DNA from: Chitinophaga caseinilytica
Lineage (GTDB): Bacteria; Bacteroidota; Bacteroidia; Chitinophagales; Chitinophagaceae
Reading direction: 5' to 3'
NCBI RefSeq assembly: GCF_038396765.1
Contig: NZ_CP150096.1
Location: 663,501-727,500, forward strand
DNA: 64,000 bases
The notes beneath the pieces are model-generated. The model worked only from the letters and a program-made list of their open reading frames with translations. It did no database searches and was not told the origin of the DNA. The translations under genes were made by a program, and so were the position numbers. Below are positions 16,559 to 25,044 of this stretch, in pieces. Positions within the stretch are counted from its first letter, which is position 1; each line of letters opens with the position of its first letter.

Positions 16559-19500
16559 ATGAGCTTACCCTCCATATCGCTTAAAAGGCCCGTCCTCGCC
16601 ATCGTGATGAACATCATCATCGTGATCTTCGGCCTGGTCGGGTTCACCTTCCTCGGGGTGCGCGACTTCCCCGCCATCGACCCGCCGGTGGTGAACGTCC
16701 GCACGTCCTACCCCGGCGCCAACTCCGACATCATCGAAACCCAGATCACCGAACCGCTCGAAAAAGCGATCAACGGTGTGGCCGGTATCAAAAATATCTC
16801 TTCCCTCAGCTCACAGGGCTCCTCCAACATCACGGTGGAATTTGAGCTGAGCGAAGACCTCGAAGCCGCGGCCAACGACGTGCGCGACAAAGTTTCCCAG
16901 GCGCAGCGCAACCTGCCCAACGACCTGGAAGCCCCGCCCGTGGTATCCAAAGCCGACGCCAACTCGGACGCCATCATTTCCATGACCGTCCAGTCTAACA
17001 CCCGCAACCAGCTCGAAGTCACCGAGTACGCCACCAACGTGCTCCTCGAACGGCTGCAGACCATCCCCGGCGTTTCCGCCATCCAGATCTGGGGCGAGAA
17101 GAAATACGCCATGCGCATCTGGATGGACCCCGCGCGCCTTTCCGCCTATTCCCTCACTCCGGGCGACGTACAGCTGGCCCTCCAGCGCGAGAACGTGGAG
17201 CTGCCTTCCGGTAAGATCGCCGGCAACGCCACCGAGCTGACCGTGCGCACTTTCGGGCGGCTGGATACGGAAGAGGAATTCAACGAACTCATCATCAAGA
17301 ACGTCAACGGCGCTGAAATCCGGCTCCGCGACGTGGGCCAGGCCGTGCTCGGGCCGGAAAACGAGGAAACGCAGCTGAAGGAATCCGGCGTGCCCATGAT
17401 CGCCCTCGCCCTCATTCCGCAACCCGGATCCAACTACGTGGCCATCGCCGAAGAGTTCTATAAAAGATACGACCAGCTGAAGCAGGAGGTGCCGGAAGAC
17501 ATCACCCTCAACATCGCCATGGACAATACCGCCTTCATCAAGAAGAGTATCCATGAGGTGCAGGAAACGCTCATCATCGCCCTCACGCTGGTAATCCTCA
17601 TCGTGTACCTGTTCTTCCGCGACTGGCTCATGGCCCTTCGCCCGATCGTGGACATTCCCGTGTCGCTCATCGGCGCGTTCTTCATCATGTACATCTGCGG
17701 GTTCACCATCAACATCCTCACGTTGCTGGCCATCGTACTGGCTACGGGGCTCGTGGTAGACGATGGTATCGTGGTCACGGAAAACATTTATAAAAAGATC
17801 GAGCTGGGCATGCCGCGCATGCGCGCCGCCAAGGAAGGTTCCGAAGAGATCTTCTTTGCGGTGATCGCCACGTCGGTAACCCTCGCGTTCGTGTTCCTCC
17901 CGATCATCTTCCTGCAAGGGTTCGTGGGCAGTCTGTTCCGGGAATTCGGGATCGTGGTGGCCGGCGCCGTATTGATCTCGGCTTTCGTATCGCTCACGCT
18001 CACGCCCGTGCTCAACGTGAAGCTCGCCCGTAAAACGCACAAGCATTCCTGGTTCTACGAAAAAACGGAGCCGTTCTTCCAGTGGATGGAACGAAGCTAC
18101 AAGAATACGCTCGCTTCCTTCATTCAGATCCGCTGGTTCGCCTGGGTGATCATTGCGGCCTGTATCGGGATGATATACGTGCTGTTCACCAACATCCAGT
18201 CCGAACTGGCGCCGGTGGAAGACCGCAGCACGTTCCGCCTTTCCATCACCACGCCCGAAGGCACCGCCTACGATGCCATGGACCAATACGTGGTAGACCT
18301 GGTGAACTTCATGAAAGATTCCATCCCCGAAAAGAAAGTGATCCTTTCCGTGACGGCGCCGGGCTTCTCCGGCGCGGGCTCCGTGAACACGGCCTTCTCG
18401 TTCGTGACGCTCCCCGAGCCGAACGAGCGCCTCCGCTCGCAGAAAGACATCGTGAATATGGTAAACCGGAATATGTACCGGTTCCCCCAGGGCAAGGTGT
18501 TCGCCATCGAGCAGCAAACCATCCAGGTAGGCCGCCGCGGCGGTTTGCCCGTAGCTTTCGTGCTGCAGAACGTAAACTTCGAGAAACTCTCCGCCGTCAT
18601 CCCCCGGTTCGTGGAAGAAGCTTCCGCCAACCCGGTTTTCCAGGGCGTTGACGTAGACCTCAAGTTCAACAAACCCGAGCTCCGCATCCACATCAACCGG
18701 GCCAAGGCCAGCGAACTCGGCGTTTCGGTGGAAGATATCTCCTCCACCCTCCAACTCGCCCTTTCCAACCGCCGCTTCGGTTACTTCATCCGCAACGGTA
18801 AACAATACCAGGTAATGGGCCAGGTGTTCCGCGCCGACCGCGACGACCCCGTAGACCTGCAAAGCATCTACGTCCGCAACGCACGCGGCGAAGCCATCCA
18901 GCTCGATAACCTCGTGACCATCGAAGAAGAAACGAGCCCGCCGGTCATCTATCACTATAACCGTATGAAATCGGCCACCATCTCCGCAGGACTTGCCCCC
19001 GGCAAAACCATCGGCGACGGTATCGACGCCATGCACGCCATTTACGCCAAACTGGAAAAGGAAAAAGTGATCGACAATTCGTTCGACACCGCGCTGAGCG
19101 GCTCCTCGCGCGACTATGCCGAATCCGGCTCCAACACCATGTTCGCGCTGCTGCTGGCACTCATCCTCATTTACCTCGTGCTTGCCGCACAGTTCGAAAG
19201 CTGGATCGATCCGCTGATCATCATGCTGACGGTGCCCATGGCGTTTGCGGGCGCGTTCCTGTCGCTGAAGCTCTTCAACCAGACCTGGAACATCTTCTCG
19301 CAGATCGGGGTAATTATGCTGATCGGCCTGGTGACGAAAAACGGGATCCTCATCGTGGAATTCGCCAACCACATGCGCGACGCCGGCCGGGAGAAATCCG
19401 ACGCGGCGATCGAAGGCGCAGTGATGCGCTTGCGCCCGATCCTCATGACATCGCTCGCCATGGCGTTGGGCGCGCTTCCCATCGCGATGAGCCTCGGAGC

Positions 19501-19690
19501 CGCTTCTACCAGCCGCATCCCGCTGGGGATCGTGATCGTAGGCGGGATCATGTTCTCGCTCGTGCTCACGCTGTACGTGATCCCCGCCGTGTATACCTTC
19601 CTCAGCCGCAGGAAGAAGAACACGGAATTCGAAGACGCGGTAACCGATTCGAAAGTACCCGAAGAGGCAGCATCCGCCGCGCACGCCTAA
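16559..19690 (+). CDS. RND multidrug-type efflux pump, inner-membrane subunit
   Basis: Proton-driven exporter of the hydrophobe/amphiphile efflux (AcrB/MexB-like) family. Its 1043 residues match the family. TM1 lies near the N-terminus, TM4 carries the proton-relay pair in GLVVDDGIVVTENI, and TM10 the relay Lys in GLVTKNGILIVEF. Two large periplasmic loops separate TM1/2 and TM7/8. The C-terminus is a charged tail. It lies between the adaptor and TolC-type genes (4 bp before the latter), so the whole tripartite pump is encoded here. Confidence 0.95.
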   Translation: MSLPSISLKRPVLAIVMNIIIVIFGLVGFTFLGVRDFPAIDPPVVNVRTSYPGANSDIIETQITEPLEKAINGVAGIKNISSLSSQGSSNITVEFELSEDLEAAANDVRDKVSQAQRNLPNDLEAPPVVSKADANSDAIISMTVQSNTRNQLEVTEYATNVLLERLQTIPGVSAIQIWGEKKYAMRIWMDPARLSAYSLTPGDVQLALQRENVELPSGKIAGNATELTVRTFGRLDTEEEFNELIIKNVNGAEIRLRDVGQAVLGPENEETQLKESGVPMIALALIPQPGSNYVAIAEEFYKRYDQLKQEVPEDITLNIAMDNTAFIKKSIHEVQETLIIALTLVILIVYLFFRDWLMALRPIVDIPVSLIGAFFIMYICGFTINILTLLAIVLATGLVVDDGIVVTENIYKKIELGMPRMRAAKEGSEEIFFAVIATSVTLAFVFLPIIFLQGFVGSLFREFGIVVAGAVLISAFVSLTLTPVLNVKLARKTHKHSWFYEKTEPFFQWMERSYKNTLASFIQIRWFAWVIIAACIGMIYVLFTNIQSELAPVEDRSTFRLSITTPEGTAYDAMDQYVVDLVNFMKDSIPEKKVILSVTAPGFSGAGSVNTAFSFVTLPEPNERLRSQKDIVNMVNRNMYRFPQGKVFAIEQQTIQVGRRGGLPVAFVLQNVNFEKLSAVIPRFVEEASANPVFQGVDVDLKFNKPELRIHINRAKASELGVSVEDISSTLQLALSNRRFGYFIRNGKQYQVMGQVFRADRDDPVDLQSIYVRNARGEAIQLDNLVTIEEETSPPVIYHYNRMKSATISAGLAPGKTIGDGIDAMHAIYAKLEKEKVIDNSFDTALSGSSRDYAESGSNTMFALLLALILIYLVLAAQFESWIDPLIIMLTVPMAFAGAFLSLKLFNQTWNIFSQIGVIMLIGLVTKNGILIVEFANHMRDAGREKSDAAIEGAVMRLRPILMTSLAMALGALPIAMSLGAASTSRIPLGIVIVGGIMFSLVLTLYVIPAVYTFLSRRKKNTEFEDAVTDSKVPEEAASAAHA

Positions 19691-19694
19691 AACC

Positions 19695-21026
19695 ATGCTA
19701 ACAATGAAACTGAAACAGATATTCTTCTTCATCTCCCTGATCCTCGCCTGCACCGCCACCCGCGCGCAGCAGGTGCTCACGCTGGAACAGGCGATCGACC
19801 TGGGGCTGAAAAACAACTTCGATATCCGTATGGCGCGCAACGACGCCGAAGTGTCGGCCAACGATAACGCCTACGCCAACTTCGCCTTCGCGCCGCGCAT
19901 CAACGGCACCGCCGCTCAAACCTGGACCAACACCGCCACCAAACAGGAATTCGGCAACGGCACCAAACGCGATACCTCCGGCATCAAGAACAAACAGCTG
20001 CAGGCGGCCGTCAACCTCAACTGGACGCTGTTCGACGGCCTCAAGATGTTCGCTACGCGCCAGCGCGTTCAGGCCATAGAGATCCTGGGCGAACTAGCCG
20101 TCCGCAACCAGGTCGAGAATACCGTCGCCAATATCATCAACAGCTATTACAACATCGCGCAGCAAAAACAGCAACTGCGCGCCCTCGCCGAGCAGATGTC
20201 CATTTCCGACGAACGCGTGAAACTTTCCGACGCCAAGTTCCAGACCGGGCTTGCGCCGAAAACGGATTGGCTCCAGGCGAAAGTGGACTACAACGCACAA
20301 CGTGCCAACTGGCTCCGCCAGCAAACCGTCATCGAGCAAAGCAAAGCCGCGCTCAATCAACTGCTCGCTATCGCCGACGAAAGCGTGAACTACGATGTGC
20401 GCGACACTATTCCGCTGAACCTCCAATACACATACGGACAGATCCTGGAAAACGTCAACCAGACGAACCCCCAGCTGCAGATCTCCCGTCAGAACCTGGA
20501 AATTTCACGGCTGACGCTGAAGGAAAGAAAAGGGGATTTTTTCCCGGTGCTGTCTTTCAACTCCGCGTATAATTTCAACCAGTCGCGCGCGAGTGCCGCC
20601 ATCAACCAGTTCAGCCCCGTGTTCAACCAGAACCGCGGCTTCAACTACGGCTTTTCCGCCACGGTGCCCATTTTCAACGGCCTCAACGCACATCGCCAAT
20701 ACAAAGCCGCGAAGCTCGATATCGAATACCAGCAACTCGCCCTCGATAACCAGGCTTCGCTGGTGCAATTGCAACTGCGCAACGCCTACCGCGATTACGA
20801 GTACTACAAAATGGCGCTGGAACTGGAACAGGAAAGCGTAGACCTCGCCCGCGAAAACACCATGGTGGCGCTGGAACGCTTCCGGCAAGGGGTTTCCACC
20901 ACGCTGGAAGTGAAAGAAGCCCAGCAAAGCCTCGAGCTCGCCGCCTACCGCCTCATCCAGGCGCGCTACAACACGAAAGTGGCCGAAACGGAGCTCATGC
21001 GGCTCAAAGGCGGATTACTGAAATAA
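19695..21026 (+). CDS. TolC-family outer-membrane efflux protein
   Basis: The 443-residue protein has a signal peptide (LKQIFFFISLILACTATRAQ, mature from about residue 25) and two OEP repeats. VLTLEQAIDLGLKNNFDIRMA opens the first repeat, split here over the helix, and ISRQNLEISRLTLKERKGD opens the second. It forms the outer-membrane channel and alpha-helical periplasmic tunnel for the RND pump encoded 4 bp upstream. An alternative start at residue 4 (MKLKQI) is equally likely. A strong terminator follows, closing the operon. Confidence 0.93.
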   Translation: MLTMKLKQIFFFISLILACTATRAQQVLTLEQAIDLGLKNNFDIRMARNDAEVSANDNAYANFAFAPRINGTAAQTWTNTATKQEFGNGTKRDTSGIKNKQLQAAVNLNWTLFDGLKMFATRQRVQAIEILGELAVRNQVENTVANIINSYYNIAQQKQQLRALAEQMSISDERVKLSDAKFQTGLAPKTDWLQAKVDYNAQRANWLRQQTVIEQSKAALNQLLAIADESVNYDVRDTIPLNLQYTYGQILENVNQTNPQLQISRQNLEISRLTLKERKGDFFPVLSFNSAYNFNQSRASAAINQFSPVFNQNRGFNYGFSATVPIFNGLNAHRQYKAAKLDIEYQQLALDNQASLVQLQLRNAYRDYEYYKMALELEQESVDLARENTMVALERFRQGVSTTLEVKEAQQSLELAAYRLIQARYNTKVAETELMRLKGGLLK

Positions 21027-21051
21027 TCTCCCAAGCAGATATGAACGAAAA

Positions 21052-21084
21052 ATCCCGTCCAGCTACCGCCGGACGGGATTTTTT
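21052..21084 (+). terminator. Terminator of the RND efflux operon
   Basis: Perfect 9-bp stem ATCCCGTCC/GGACGGGAT, 10-nt loop and T6, 25 bp after the tolC-like stop. Confidence 0.85.
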
Positions 21085-21092
21085 ATAACGGC

Positions 21093-21126
21093 AAACGCCC
21101 GTCGGCTTGCAGCTGGACGGGCGTTT
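21093..21126 (-). terminator. Hairpin after the CarboxypepD_reg-like gene
   Basis: Perfect 11-bp stem AAACGCCCGTC/GACGGGCGTTT. Its minus-strand core closely resembles the neighbouring plus-strand terminator, as if one is an inverted copy of the other. The T-tract is weak. Confidence 0.55.
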
Positions 21127-21143
21127 GCTTATGTTGGAAAATC

Positions 21144-21890
21144 TTAGTTGGAAGAATCCTTCCTCAATTCGCCGCGCTGTTTTTGCCAGCGTTCGTACGA
21201 TTGTTTGATGAACAGCAGCAGATCGTATTCCGTGGCGTTCAGCAGGAAGTTGTAAGGCGGGCGGTAGGCGAGCATGAACGAATCCAGCTCGGGGCTTTCC
21301 AGTTTGGTGATTTTGGCCACCAGGTCGGGATTGTAGCGGTAGTCGATATGTTTTTCCTCTTCCCAGTATTTGAGCTGTTCGCCGAATTTCTCGCGGCGTT
21401 TGCGGGCTTTGCTGGGAACGAGGTAAGTGAGCGCGGTGATGGGGTTAGACGGCAGTGTTTTCAGCACATCCAGCGCGCCGGGGCGCTTGTACCCGAAATA
21501 GCGTTCGTATTCTTCGCGGATGGCGAGGGAGTCCTGTTTGTAGATGCGGCCACGGATGTTGATACCCTGGAGCCCCATGATATGGCGCTTCATTTCTACG
21601 TTGCGGGTGGCGGAAATGCCGGGCGCCACATAGGCGGTGCGCACGTAGCTGATGCTGGAAAACTCGATAGTGTCTCCCGGCAGCGCCTCGATGTAATAGC
21701 GGCCCGTTTCACTGGAGATCGCGCCCATGTTGCTGCGTTTGTTCCAGACGGTAACACCCGGGAGCCCCGTGCGCGTGTCGGCATCGGTGATCATACCCAT
21801 CAGCCGGACAGCCTGCGCGCTGGCTTCCTGCAGTCCGATCAGGCATAAAACACCCGCCGCCACAGCGTATCTTAACAGAAATTGCTTCAT
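21144..21890 (-). CDS. Secreted protein with CarboxypepD_reg-like domain
   Basis: The 248-residue protein has a signal peptide (residues 1-25, ending EASAQA). A carboxypeptidase-regulatory-like beta-sandwich (about 28-105) contains the hallmark pattern GMITDADTRTGLPGVTVWNK and SSETGRYYIEALPGD. A charged C-terminal region with no known domain follows. In Bacteroidota such stand-alone proteins are cell-surface or periplasmic and of uncertain role. It is divergent from the PRPP-synthetase-like gene, 105 bp away. Confidence 0.8.
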   Translation of the reverse strand: MKQFLLRYAVAAGVLCLIGLQEASAQAVRLMGMITDADTRTGLPGVTVWNKRSNMGAISSETGRYYIEALPGDTIEFSSISYVRTAYVAPGISATRNVEMKRHIMGLQGINIRGRIYKQDSLAIREEYERYFGYKRPGALDVLKTLPSNPITALTYLVPSKARKRREKFGEQLKYWEEEKHIDYRYNPDLVAKITKLESPELDSFMLAYRPPYNFLLNATEYDLLLFIKQSYERWQKQRGELRKDSSN

Positions 21891-21995
21891 ACTATGCTCT
21901 CAAATTTAACGTTCCGGGCTCAAATGAAACGTTAAAAATAATTTATAAGCCTGACGCTTTTGACATAATTTCGGGAAACTCCTGAAATTCAAGCC

Positions 21996-22928
21996 ATGGC
22001 CCGTAAAATCGTCTTTTCCACGCAAAGGTACCAATATCTCAGGGAGCGGCTGCTCGCCATCGCGCCAGACACCTGGGAACCGGGGCTCCTTTCCATCCGT
22101 GATTTCCCCGACGGCGAACATTATCACCGTATAACCTCCAACGTTAGCGGGAAGGAAGTGGTTTTGATCGGCGGAACGATAGACGATAAGGAAACCCTCG
22201 AACTGTTCGACATCGCCAACGGCTGTATCCAGTACGGTGCCCTCTGCGTCAACCTCGTCATCCCCTACTTCGGCTATTCCACCATGGAAAGGGCCGTGCA
22301 GTACGGGGAGATCGTAAAAGCCAAAACCCGTGCCACGCTGTTTTCCGCCCTGCCCGCCGCCGCCAACGGCATCAGGGTGATCATGATAGATTTACATGTA
22401 GACGGAATATCGTATTACTTTGAAAGCAATGTGAGGCCCGTGCATCTGTACGCCAAAAAAATCGTCCAACAGGCGGCGCTGGATATTGCCGGCGGCAAAC
22501 CGTTCGTATTGGCCAGCACCGATTCCGGCCGCGCCAAATGGGTGGAGTCCCTCGCCAACGACCTTGGCGTTCCCGCGGCATTCGTGTTCAAAAAGCGGAT
22601 TTCGGGGGAAGAAACGCACGTCACCGCCATCAGCGCCAACGTGCAGGATACGCCCGTCATTATTTACGACGACATGATCCGCACCGGCGGTTCGCTCCTC
22701 AACGCCGCGCAGGCGTACCAACAGGCGGGCGCTTCTTCCATCGCCGTGATCACCACCCACGGCATTTTCGCCGGCAACGGCTTCGACCGTATCCGCGACA
22801 GCGGCATCATCACGCGGCTCGTTTGCACGGATACGCACCCCAACGCCCTCCAGATCAACGATCCCATGCTGGAAGTGAGGTCTGTGGCGCCGGTGATACT
22901 TGAATATTTTAACAGTAATCCAGTATAA
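21996..22928 (+). CDS. Divergent ribose-phosphate pyrophosphokinase-like protein
   Basis: The 310-residue protein has the PRPP-synthetase layout: FPDGEHYHRI near residue 38, VIPYFGYSTMERAVQYGE, DLHVDGISYYFE, and the PRPP-binding loop VIIYDDMIRTGGSL. The ATP-site segment that is usually RQDRKDRPREPI is replaced by STMERAVQYGEIVKAK, so nucleotide use may differ. It could make PRPP or be a specialised phosphoribosyltransferase homologue. It heads a small operon with an unknown protein and an acetyltransferase (9 and 11 bp gaps), not the usual setting of housekeeping prs. Confidence 0.8.
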   Translation: MARKIVFSTQRYQYLRERLLAIAPDTWEPGLLSIRDFPDGEHYHRITSNVSGKEVVLIGGTIDDKETLELFDIANGCIQYGALCVNLVIPYFGYSTMERAVQYGEIVKAKTRATLFSALPAAANGIRVIMIDLHVDGISYYFESNVRPVHLYAKKIVQQAALDIAGGKPFVLASTDSGRAKWVESLANDLGVPAAFVFKKRISGEETHVTAISANVQDTPVIIYDDMIRTGGSLLNAAQAYQQAGASSIAVITTHGIFAGNGFDRIRDSGIITRLVCTDTHPNALQINDPMLEVRSVAPVILEYFNSNPV

Positions 22929-22937
22929 ATTCATTGC

Positions 22938-23393
22938 ATGTTTACGGAAACCGAATTGTTTGAGCAGTTGTATCGAAGTATGAAGGAAAGCGGGGGACCG
23001 GATCTCGTTATCCATGCAGAAAATGAATCATTCGGCCTGGTCAGCATTTTCGAAGCAGCTTATCTGCTCGATTTCAACGCCAGAAAAGCAATATTGATCG
23101 ATTCGTTTTACGGTAACCCTACCTGCGGCGTACTGGCTGAAAATGGCCACTGGGCTGCCGTTGGAGGGAATGATGGACTGGCCGTCAGCAGAAACGGCAC
23201 CGTCAACCGTTACCATGGCGTCGGCGTTTTCGACATGCGCCAATCCGGCCCGGAATCCCTGCTGATCCTCGAAGATCCGTGGATGGAAGATGCCGCCATC
23301 TGGGAATTCAATGTGCGAACGGCTTTATTGGAAAAAGTCCGCCCGTTCCCCGATTACGCCCGTCAGCCCTACACCGAAAACGTCATTTGGTAA
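22938..23393 (+). CDS. Unknown protein in the PRPP-synthetase-like operon
   Basis: A 151-residue acidic soluble protein with no signal peptide and no motif I can name. It is rich in Gly, Asp and Trp, with repeated beta-strand-like stretches (AILIDSFYGNP, HWAAVGGNDG, LLILEDPWMED) that could be a small beta-sandwich or barrel. It starts 9 bp after the Prs-like gene and ends 11 bp before the GNAT gene, so is very likely co-transcribed. Function unknown. Confidence 0.6.
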   Translation: MFTETELFEQLYRSMKESGGPDLVIHAENESFGLVSIFEAAYLLDFNARKAILIDSFYGNPTCGVLAENGHWAAVGGNDGLAVSRNGTVNRYHGVGVFDMRQSGPESLLILEDPWMEDAAIWEFNVRTALLEKVRPFPDYARQPYTENVIW

Positions 23394-23404
23394 ACCTTCG
23401 TCCA

Positions 23405-23836
23405 ATGCCCGATATCCGCCTCATCGAATACGGCAGTTGCGACCATCACAGCATGATCGCGCTGCGCGACAAAATCCTCCGCCGCCCGCTGGGCCTCACT
23501 TTTTCGGAGGAATACCTGCAACAGGAAATGCACGACATCCTCATCGGCTGCTTCGATGGCGAACGCGTCGTGGGCTGTTGCATCCTCACTCCGGCAACCG
23601 CAACTACCGTGCAATTGCGGCAAATGGCGGTAGACGACGATCAGCAGGGCAAAGGCACCGGCAGCCTTGTACTCCGCTTCGCCGAAGAACAGGCGCGGAA
23701 AGAAGGGTTCGAAGAATTGATGATGCACGCCCGCGACCTCGCACGGCCTTTCTACGAAAAAAACGGCTATTCCACCCGCGGCGGAATTTTCACCGAAGTA
23801 GGCATCGACCATGTCGAAATGTTCAGGAAACTCTGA
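23405..23836 (+). CDS. GNAT-family N-acetyltransferase
   Basis: A 143-residue acetyl-CoA-dependent acyltransferase. The core motif A is visible: LRQMAVDDDQQGKGTGSLVLRFAEE with the Q/RxxGxG/A pyrophosphate-binding loop (QQGKGTG). Motif B is ARPFYEKNGYSTRGGIF. The ATG at 23405 is chosen because the fold begins with IRLIEYGSCDH; an upstream ATG at 23279 would overlap the previous gene. Acceptor substrate unknown. Last gene of the Prs-like operon; its stop is adjacent to the convergent gene's stop. Confidence 0.85.
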   Translation: MPDIRLIEYGSCDHHSMIALRDKILRRPLGLTFSEEYLQQEMHDILIGCFDGERVVGCCILTPATATTVQLRQMAVDDDQQGKGTGSLVLRFAEEQARKEGFEELMMHARDLARPFYEKNGYSTRGGIFTEVGIDHVEMFRKL

Positions 23837-24337
23837 TCAGGATTTGTCTTTCCGGTGATAATCAGGGATCGCGCGCTGCATCAGCTCACGGAATTGCAGG
23901 TGCGCTTCGCTGCTCTGGAAAGCACTCGTGGGAATGAGGAAGAAACTCCGTTTGTCGCGGTAGAGATAGAAAAATGAATCCGTTTCCACGATCTGGTTGA
24001 AATTGCGCCACGACAGCTGGCGTTCTCCCACGCCGGTCTGGATGGCCATTCCTTCATCGTTATAATGCAGGCGGATGTTATCCCTGAAAGTGGCGGCTTT
24101 ATTGTAAGTGGAAACGGGGAGCAGGTACCAGAACGCCCAGCCCAGGACCAACATCATGAGCACGATCCCCAGCATGGCGTTGAAATTCACCAAACGAAAC
24201 ACGTATCCGATCACGGTTGCCAATAGCAATATGATCAGGGCATTGCGAAAAACCTTGATTTCGCCCCTGCGTAAAAAATGGAACCGTAATGCATTGATAA
24301 CTTCTTCCCTGTTGTAGGTAAACTGGAGCAGATGCAT
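23837..24337 (-). CDS. YcxB-like membrane protein
   Basis: A 166-residue protein with two membrane segments at about residues 32-47 and 54-73 (ALIILLLATVIGYVF; LGIVLMMLVLGWAFWYLL). The soluble C-terminal part (about 95-155: LSWRNFNQIVETDSFFYLYR) resembles the YcxB-like C-terminal domain. Role unknown. It is convergent with, and directly abuts, the GNAT gene (no gap), and is 17 bp downstream of the next minus-strand gene. Confidence 0.75.
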   Translation of the reverse strand: MHLLQFTYNREEVINALRFHFLRRGEIKVFRNALIILLLATVIGYVFRLVNFNAMLGIVLMMLVLGWAFWYLLPVSTYNKAATFRDNIRLHYNDEGMAIQTGVGERQLSWRNFNQIVETDSFFYLYRDKRSFFLIPTSAFQSSEAHLQFRELMQRAIPDYHRKDKS

Positions 24338-24354
24338 TAAACGAACTTACGAAA

Positions 24355-24873
24355 TTATTTCGAAGCCGTCAAAGGCATCGGGCTGTCGAGATCGTCGCAA
24401 GTGGATACAGGCGCGGTTTTGCGGGTTTTGCTGGCCGTGCGCTTGTCGCTCAGATCATCTTCGTTGAGACCGGGGAAGTTTTTCTTGATGAATTGCATGT
24501 ATTGTTGCAGGACTTTCGGGTCTACCTTGAAAGGCGCAACGATTTGGTCTTTCGGATCCAGCTTGAGGGAAGGATCGTTCTGAATGCGGGTTTCGTTCTG
24601 TAAATACCACTTATAAAGGTCTACCATGGCCTTGTTCATTTCCAGCTCGTCTACTTTCTCCACTTTCGACTGCGGAACGGTCCACAGGATCTCCTCCAGC
24701 CTGTTGCTCGATTTGGCTTTGGCGGTGGCAGCGGTTACGGTAGCGCCCTTTTCGGTCTTGTCGCCATTATTGGCAGACTTGTCGCCGTTATTGGTAGTCT
24801 TATCGCCGTTGTGGGCGAACGCGGCGGATGAAACCACCGTTCCGATTGCCAACATAAACAACAGCTTTTTCAT
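24355..24873 (-). CDS. Secreted unknown protein with NNGDK repeats
   Basis: The 172-residue protein has a signal peptide (residues 1-20, cleavage after AAFA). The mature N-terminus contains three near-identical units HNGDKTT, NNGDKSA, NNGDKTE, then an Ala/Thr/Lys linker and a helical region (60-150). There is no known domain. The NGDK repeats are Asp/Asn-rich and could bind cations, but this is a guess. It is likely periplasmic, followed 17 bp later by the YcxB-like gene. Confidence 0.65.
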   Translation of the reverse strand: MKKLLFMLAIGTVVSSAAFAHNGDKTTNNGDKSANNGDKTEKGATVTAATAKAKSSNRLEEILWTVPQSKVEKVDELEMNKAMVDLYKWYLQNETRIQNDPSLKLDPKDQIVAPFKVDPKVLQQYMQFIKKNFPGLNEDDLSDKRTASKTRKTAPVSTCDDLDSPMPLTASK

Positions 24874-25044
24874 AAGGGTAATAGTTTAATGACCTAAAAA
24901 TACAAAATAACTGGTGAAATAAAAGCCCTTTTGACGAATCCCCGGTTTTCCGGTACAAACAGCACTTGTCAAGCTACCAACATCCTTTTGGGCCTTTCAT
25001 CAAAAAGACGAACCGCTGCAAGAAAAGTTGCAGCATTCCCCGAA

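Noticed and set aside
16811..19861. 1016-residue open frame on the minus strand
   Set aside because: It lies exactly opposite the RND pump gene, which has clear family motifs; long antisense frames are common in GC-rich genes.
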